A stretch of DNA of 8,384 bases. Source: Phyllobacteriaceae bacterium. GTDB taxonomy: Bacteria; Pseudomonadota; Alphaproteobacteria; Rhizobiales; Ancalomicrobiaceae. Each line of letters begins with the position of its first letter. Position 1 is the stretch's first letter. Below the pieces are notes generated by a model. That model was not told the DNA's origin. It saw nothing but the letters and a program-made list of their open reading frames with translations, and ran no database searches. The stretch is taken from assembly GCA_012517025.1 (NCBI GenBank), contig JAAYVT010000111.1, positions 1-8,384 on the forward strand. Direction: 5' to 3'. This document shows, one piece after another, positions 6,036 to 8,384 of the stretch. A program made the translations under genes and the position numbers.

Positions 6036-7598
6036 TCAGGCCCCCTTCCCTTCCTCTTCGACCGGCTCCACCCACTTGGGGAAGATCGGCATCGGCGCCG
6101 GCAGCACCGTGCCGGCCACCAGAGGGGTCGCAAAGGCAGCGAAATTGCGCGCTTCCGGCGCCTGGCCGAGCAGGTCGAGCAACTGGCCCGAAGCGGTCGG
6201 CACCACCGGCTGGGTCAGCAGCGCGACGCGGCGAAGCACTTCCGCCGTCACCCACAACACCGTCCCCATCCGCTCCGGATCGGTCTTCTTCAAGGCCCAC
6301 GGCGCGGCGGCGGTGAACCAGCGATTGGTCTCGGCGACCACGGCCCAGATCGCTTCCAGGCTCTTGTGGATCTCCTGGCGGTCGTAAGACGCGCGCGAGG
6401 TCGCGAGCAGCGCTTCGGCCTGGGCGAGCAAGGCCTCGTCTTCCGCGGCGAGCGCCGCCGGGGTCGGCACCACGCCGCCGCAGTTCTTGGCGATCATCGA
6501 CAGCGAGCGCTGCGCCAGATTGCCGAGATCGTTGGCGAGGTCGGCGTTCATCCGGGCGACGATCGCCTCGTGGCTGTAGTTGCCGTCCTGACCGAACGGC
6601 ACCTCGCGCAGGAAGAAATAGCGCACCGTCTCCGCCCCGTAGGCCTTGGCGAGGTCGAAGGGATCGACCACGTTGCCCACCGACTTCGACATCTTCTCAC
6701 CCTTGTTGAAGATGAAGCCGTGGGCGAACACCCGCTTCGGCAGCGGCAGGCCCGCCGACATCAGGAAGGCCGGCCAATAGACCGAATGGAAGCGGACGAT
6801 GTCCTTGCCGATGACGTGCAGATCCGCCGGCCACCACTTCTTGTAGTGGTCACTCGCCTCGTCCGGGAAGCCGGCGCCGGTGATGTAGTTGGTCAGCGCG
6901 TCGACCCAGACGTACATGACGTGGCCGGGGCAGTCCGGCACCGGGATGCCCCAATCGAAGGTGGTGCGGCTCATCGACAGGTCTTCGAGCCCGCCCTTGA
7001 CGAAGCTGATCACCTCGTTGCGGCGCGCGTCCGGGCCGATGAAGTCGGGGTTCGCCTCGTAATGGGCGAGCAGGCGATCCTGGAAGGCGGAGAGGCGGAA
7101 GAACCAGCTCTCCTCCTCGGTCCACTCCACCGGCGTGCCGGTCGGCGTGGCGCGGCGCTGGCCGTCCTCACCGACTTCGGTCTCGCTCTCGGTGTAATAG
7201 GCCTCGTCGCGGACCGAGTACCAGCCGCCGTATTTCGCCATGTAGAGGTCGCCGGCGTCGCGCATGCGCCGCCACACCTCCTGCACCGAGGCGTGGTGAT
7301 CGGCTTCGGTGGTGCGGATGAAGCGGTCGTAGGAGACCTCGAAGGCCGCGTCCATCTCCTTGAAGACGGCCGAGTTGCGATCGACGAGCTGGTGCGGCGT
7401 CATGCCCTCGCGGCTCGCCGTCTGGTGCATCTTGAGGCCGTGCTCGTCGGTGCCGGTCAGGAAGAACACGTCGAAGCCGTCGAGCCGCTTGAAGCGGGCG
7501 AGCGCGTCGGTGGCGAGCTTCTCGTAGGCGTGGCCGACGTGGGGGCGGCCGTTGGGATAGTCGATCGCCGTGGTGATGAAGAATTTGGGCGCGGTCAT
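6036..7598 (-). CDS. metG: Methionyl-tRNA synthetase, short zinc-less form
   Basis: This 520-residue class I aminoacyl-tRNA synthetase charges tRNA-Met with methionine in the cytosol. Visible landmarks are HVGH at 20-23 (the HIGH motif), GTDEHG 49-54, WVDAL 231-235, HVIGKDI 261-267 and KMSKS 302-306, followed by the anticodon-binding helical domain to about residue 495. The connective-peptide zinc knuckle is absent: the usual CxxC position reads WYSVRDEA (126-133), and the protein has only two cysteines (C223, C373), so no zinc cluster can form. The C-terminal EMAP/Arc1p-like tRNA-binding domain of E. coli MetG is also missing. Both traits fit the short MetG type found in alphaproteobacteria and Bacillus-like enzymes. 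The ATG at 7598 has AAGGA about 7 bp upstream. The frame is open to 7718, but that part is leader containing hairpins. Confidence 0.97.
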   Translation of the reverse strand: MTAPKFFITTAIDYPNGRPHVGHAYEKLATDALARFKRLDGFDVFFLTGTDEHGLKMHQTASREGMTPHQLVDRNSAVFKEMDAAFEVSYDRFIRTTEADHHASVQEVWRRMRDAGDLYMAKYGGWYSVRDEAYYTESETEVGEDGQRRATPTGTPVEWTEEESWFFRLSAFQDRLLAHYEANPDFIGPDARRNEVISFVKGGLEDLSMSRTTFDWGIPVPDCPGHVMYVWVDALTNYITGAGFPDEASDHYKKWWPADLHVIGKDIVRFHSVYWPAFLMSAGLPLPKRVFAHGFIFNKGEKMSKSVGNVVDPFDLAKAYGAETVRYFFLREVPFGQDGNYSHEAIVARMNADLANDLGNLAQRSLSMIAKNCGGVVPTPAALAAEDEALLAQAEALLATSRASYDRQEIHKSLEAIWAVVAETNRWFTAAAPWALKKTDPERMGTVLWVTAEVLRRVALLTQPVVPTASGQLLDLLGQAPEARNFAAFATPLVAGTVLPAPMPIFPKWVEPVEEEGKGA

Positions 7599-7618
7599 GG
7601 TCGTTCCTTCGGGTACGG

Positions 7619-7636
7619 TCCGGCTCAGGCGCCGGA
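7619..7636 (-). repeat. metG leader hairpin, proximal
   Basis: On the minus strand TCCGGC (7636-7631) and GCCGGA (7624-7619) form a perfect 6-bp stem around GCCTGA. It lies about 20 bases before the metG start and about 10 bases before its ribosome binding site. It could influence metG translation or protect the mRNA end. Confidence 0.4.
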
Positions 7637-7652
7637 GCGCACCGGTCGACGG

Positions 7653-7671
7653 TTCGGGCGAAGCGCCCGAA
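7653..7671 (-). repeat. metG leader hairpin, distal
   Basis: TTCGGGCG and CGCCCGAA are exact reverse complements, giving an 8-bp stem with a 3-base loop in the 97-bp holB-metG gap, 25 bp after the holB stop. The minus strand continues CCGTCGACC with no U-run, so termination would be weak at best. A processing or stability role is as likely. Confidence 0.5.
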
Positions 7672-7695
7672 AGCGTCGTCGTCCCCGAGGCATAC

Positions 7696-8384
7696 TCAAT
7701 TCCGCGCCGCCTCGGCAAGGGTGCGTAGGGCGGCGAGGATCGTCGCCTTGCGATCGAGGTTGAGCGCGTCGCTGCGGGCGACGATACGAACGATCTCGTC
7801 GTGCGCCTCTGCGAAGGCCGCGGCTTGCGCCAATCCCCGCGTCTCCAGCGCCCGCCGCGCCGCGCGGGTCGCCACCTCGCCGAGGAAATCGACCGCCACG
7901 TCGAAGGCTTCCTCGGCGCCCTTGGCCGCCACCCGGTCGGCGAAGGCGTGGGCGGCGCGCGGGTCGAGATCGGGGGCGCGGCCGACGATCGCTTCCAGCG
8001 CCCGCATCAAGCCGGCGCCGTCGGTGGCGATGAGCGTCATCGCTCGGCGTAGCGAGCCGTCGGCGAGCTCGGCGGCTTCCGCGAAGGCGCGCGGCTCGCC
8101 GGCGATCTCCAGCCGGCCGAGCGCCGCCGCGATGGCGTGCGGATGGAGCGGCGCGAGGTCGAGTCGGCGACACCGCGACCGGATGGTCGGCAGCAGTCGC
8201 CCCGGCGAGTGGGCGATCACCAGGAACAGCGAGCGCGGAGGCGGTTCCTCGAGAATCTTCAACAAGGCATTGGCCGAATTGACGTTCAGCTCATCGGCGC
8301 TGTCGACGATCGCGATCCGCCACCCGCCCTCGCCGGCCGTCGAGCCGAAGAACGACACGGTGCGGCGGATCTCCTCGACCGGCA
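7696..8384 (-). CDS. holB: DNA polymerase III delta' subunit (5' end outside window)
   Basis: The visible 228 residues are the C-terminal two thirds of the delta' subunit of the DnaX clamp-loader complex, which opens and loads the beta sliding clamp at the replication fork. The fragment reads PVEEIRRTVSFFGSTAGEGG, then the Walker-B-like IVDSADELN and NANALLKILEEPP-type helix (here NSANALLKILEEPP). The SRC motif of clamp-loader subunits follows (codons at 8178-8170, in TIRSRC). The rest is the helical collar domain, ending at TGA 7696-7698. The frame runs off the window, so the GTG at 8358 is internal and not the start. About 110-140 N-terminal residues, with any P-loop and zinc-binding region, are missing. 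It leads the holB-metG-tatD-MBL gene string. Confidence 0.93.
   Translation of the reverse strand, partial: PVEEIRRTVSFFGSTAGEGGWRIAIVDSADELNVNSANALLKILEEPPPRSLFLVIAHSPGRLLPTIRSRCRRLDLAPLHPHAIAAALGRLEIAGEPRAFAEAAELADGSLRRAMTLIATDGAGLMRALEAIVGRAPDLDPRAAHAFADRVAAKGAEEAFDVAVDFLGEVATRAARRALETRGLAQAAAFAEAHDEIVRIVARSDALNLDRKATILAALRTLAEAARN

Noticed and set aside
4366..6300. 644-codon minus-strand frame joining the MBL hydrolase with upstream sequence (apparent fusion)
   Set aside because: The upstream part is an out-of-frame reading of tatD and metG. The hydrolase starts at 5175 with its own ribosome binding site.
7599..7695. T-box riboswitch upstream of metG
   Set aside because: The 97-bp gap is too short and lacks the T-box sequence and terminator/antiterminator pair. 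T-boxes are also not expected in alphaproteobacteria.
5646..7763. Open plus-strand frame of 705 codons
   Set aside because: It lies antisense to tatD and metG, both of which carry complete catalytic motifs. Long antisense frames are a by-product of high third-position G/C.

Overview
The window reads as ordinary core chromosome from a high-GC alphaproteobacterium, most likely of the Hyphomicrobiales (Rhizobiales) type. This is inferred from the strong G/C bias at third codon positions, the alphaproteobacterial flavour of the proteins (a DNA polymerase III delta' with an FFGSTAGEGGW segment, a short zinc-less MetRS, a MetRS-neighbour metallo-hydrolase) and the gene order holB-metG-tatD-MBL hydrolase, which I recall as common in that group. 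No phage, insertion sequence, CRISPR array, rRNA or tRNA was seen.

Left part (1-2652). The last codons of an unidentified plus-strand gene overlap the 3' end of mazG, a minus-strand nucleotide-pool sanitising pyrophosphohydrolase. Across a 214-bp divergent spacer lies the most distinctive gene of the window. It is an ArsM-type arsenite methyltransferase with a roughly 100-residue C-terminal extension ending in three cysteines, and no other arsenic gene is visible next to it. It is followed on the same strand by arfB, a GGQ-motif hydrolase that rescues stalled ribosomes.

Middle part (2662-4365). A minus-strand DUF1345 membrane protein converges on arfB with only 9 bp between the stop codons. 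Beyond it lies about 1 kb with no recognisable gene. That stretch carries several perfect inverted repeats, one AT-rich patch and conflicting weak coding signals on both strands. It may be a degraded gene, a small unrecognised gene, or plain spacer.

Right part (4366-8384). Four minus-strand genes form an apparent operon transcribed from right to left: holB (delta' subunit of the replicative clamp loader, cut by the window edge), metG (methionyl-tRNA synthetase), tatD (metal-dependent DNase) and a PhnP-like beta-lactamase-fold hydrolase. metG and tatD are almost contiguous (3 bp, GTG start), suggesting translational coupling. The holB-metG and tatD-MBL junctions each hold GC-rich hairpins without U-tracts, which look more like RNA processing or stability elements than terminators.

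I found no convincing novel multi-gene system. The points most worth a second look are the extended orphan ArsM, the dyads ahead of it, the 1-kb unassigned stretch and the hairpins inside the right-hand operon.
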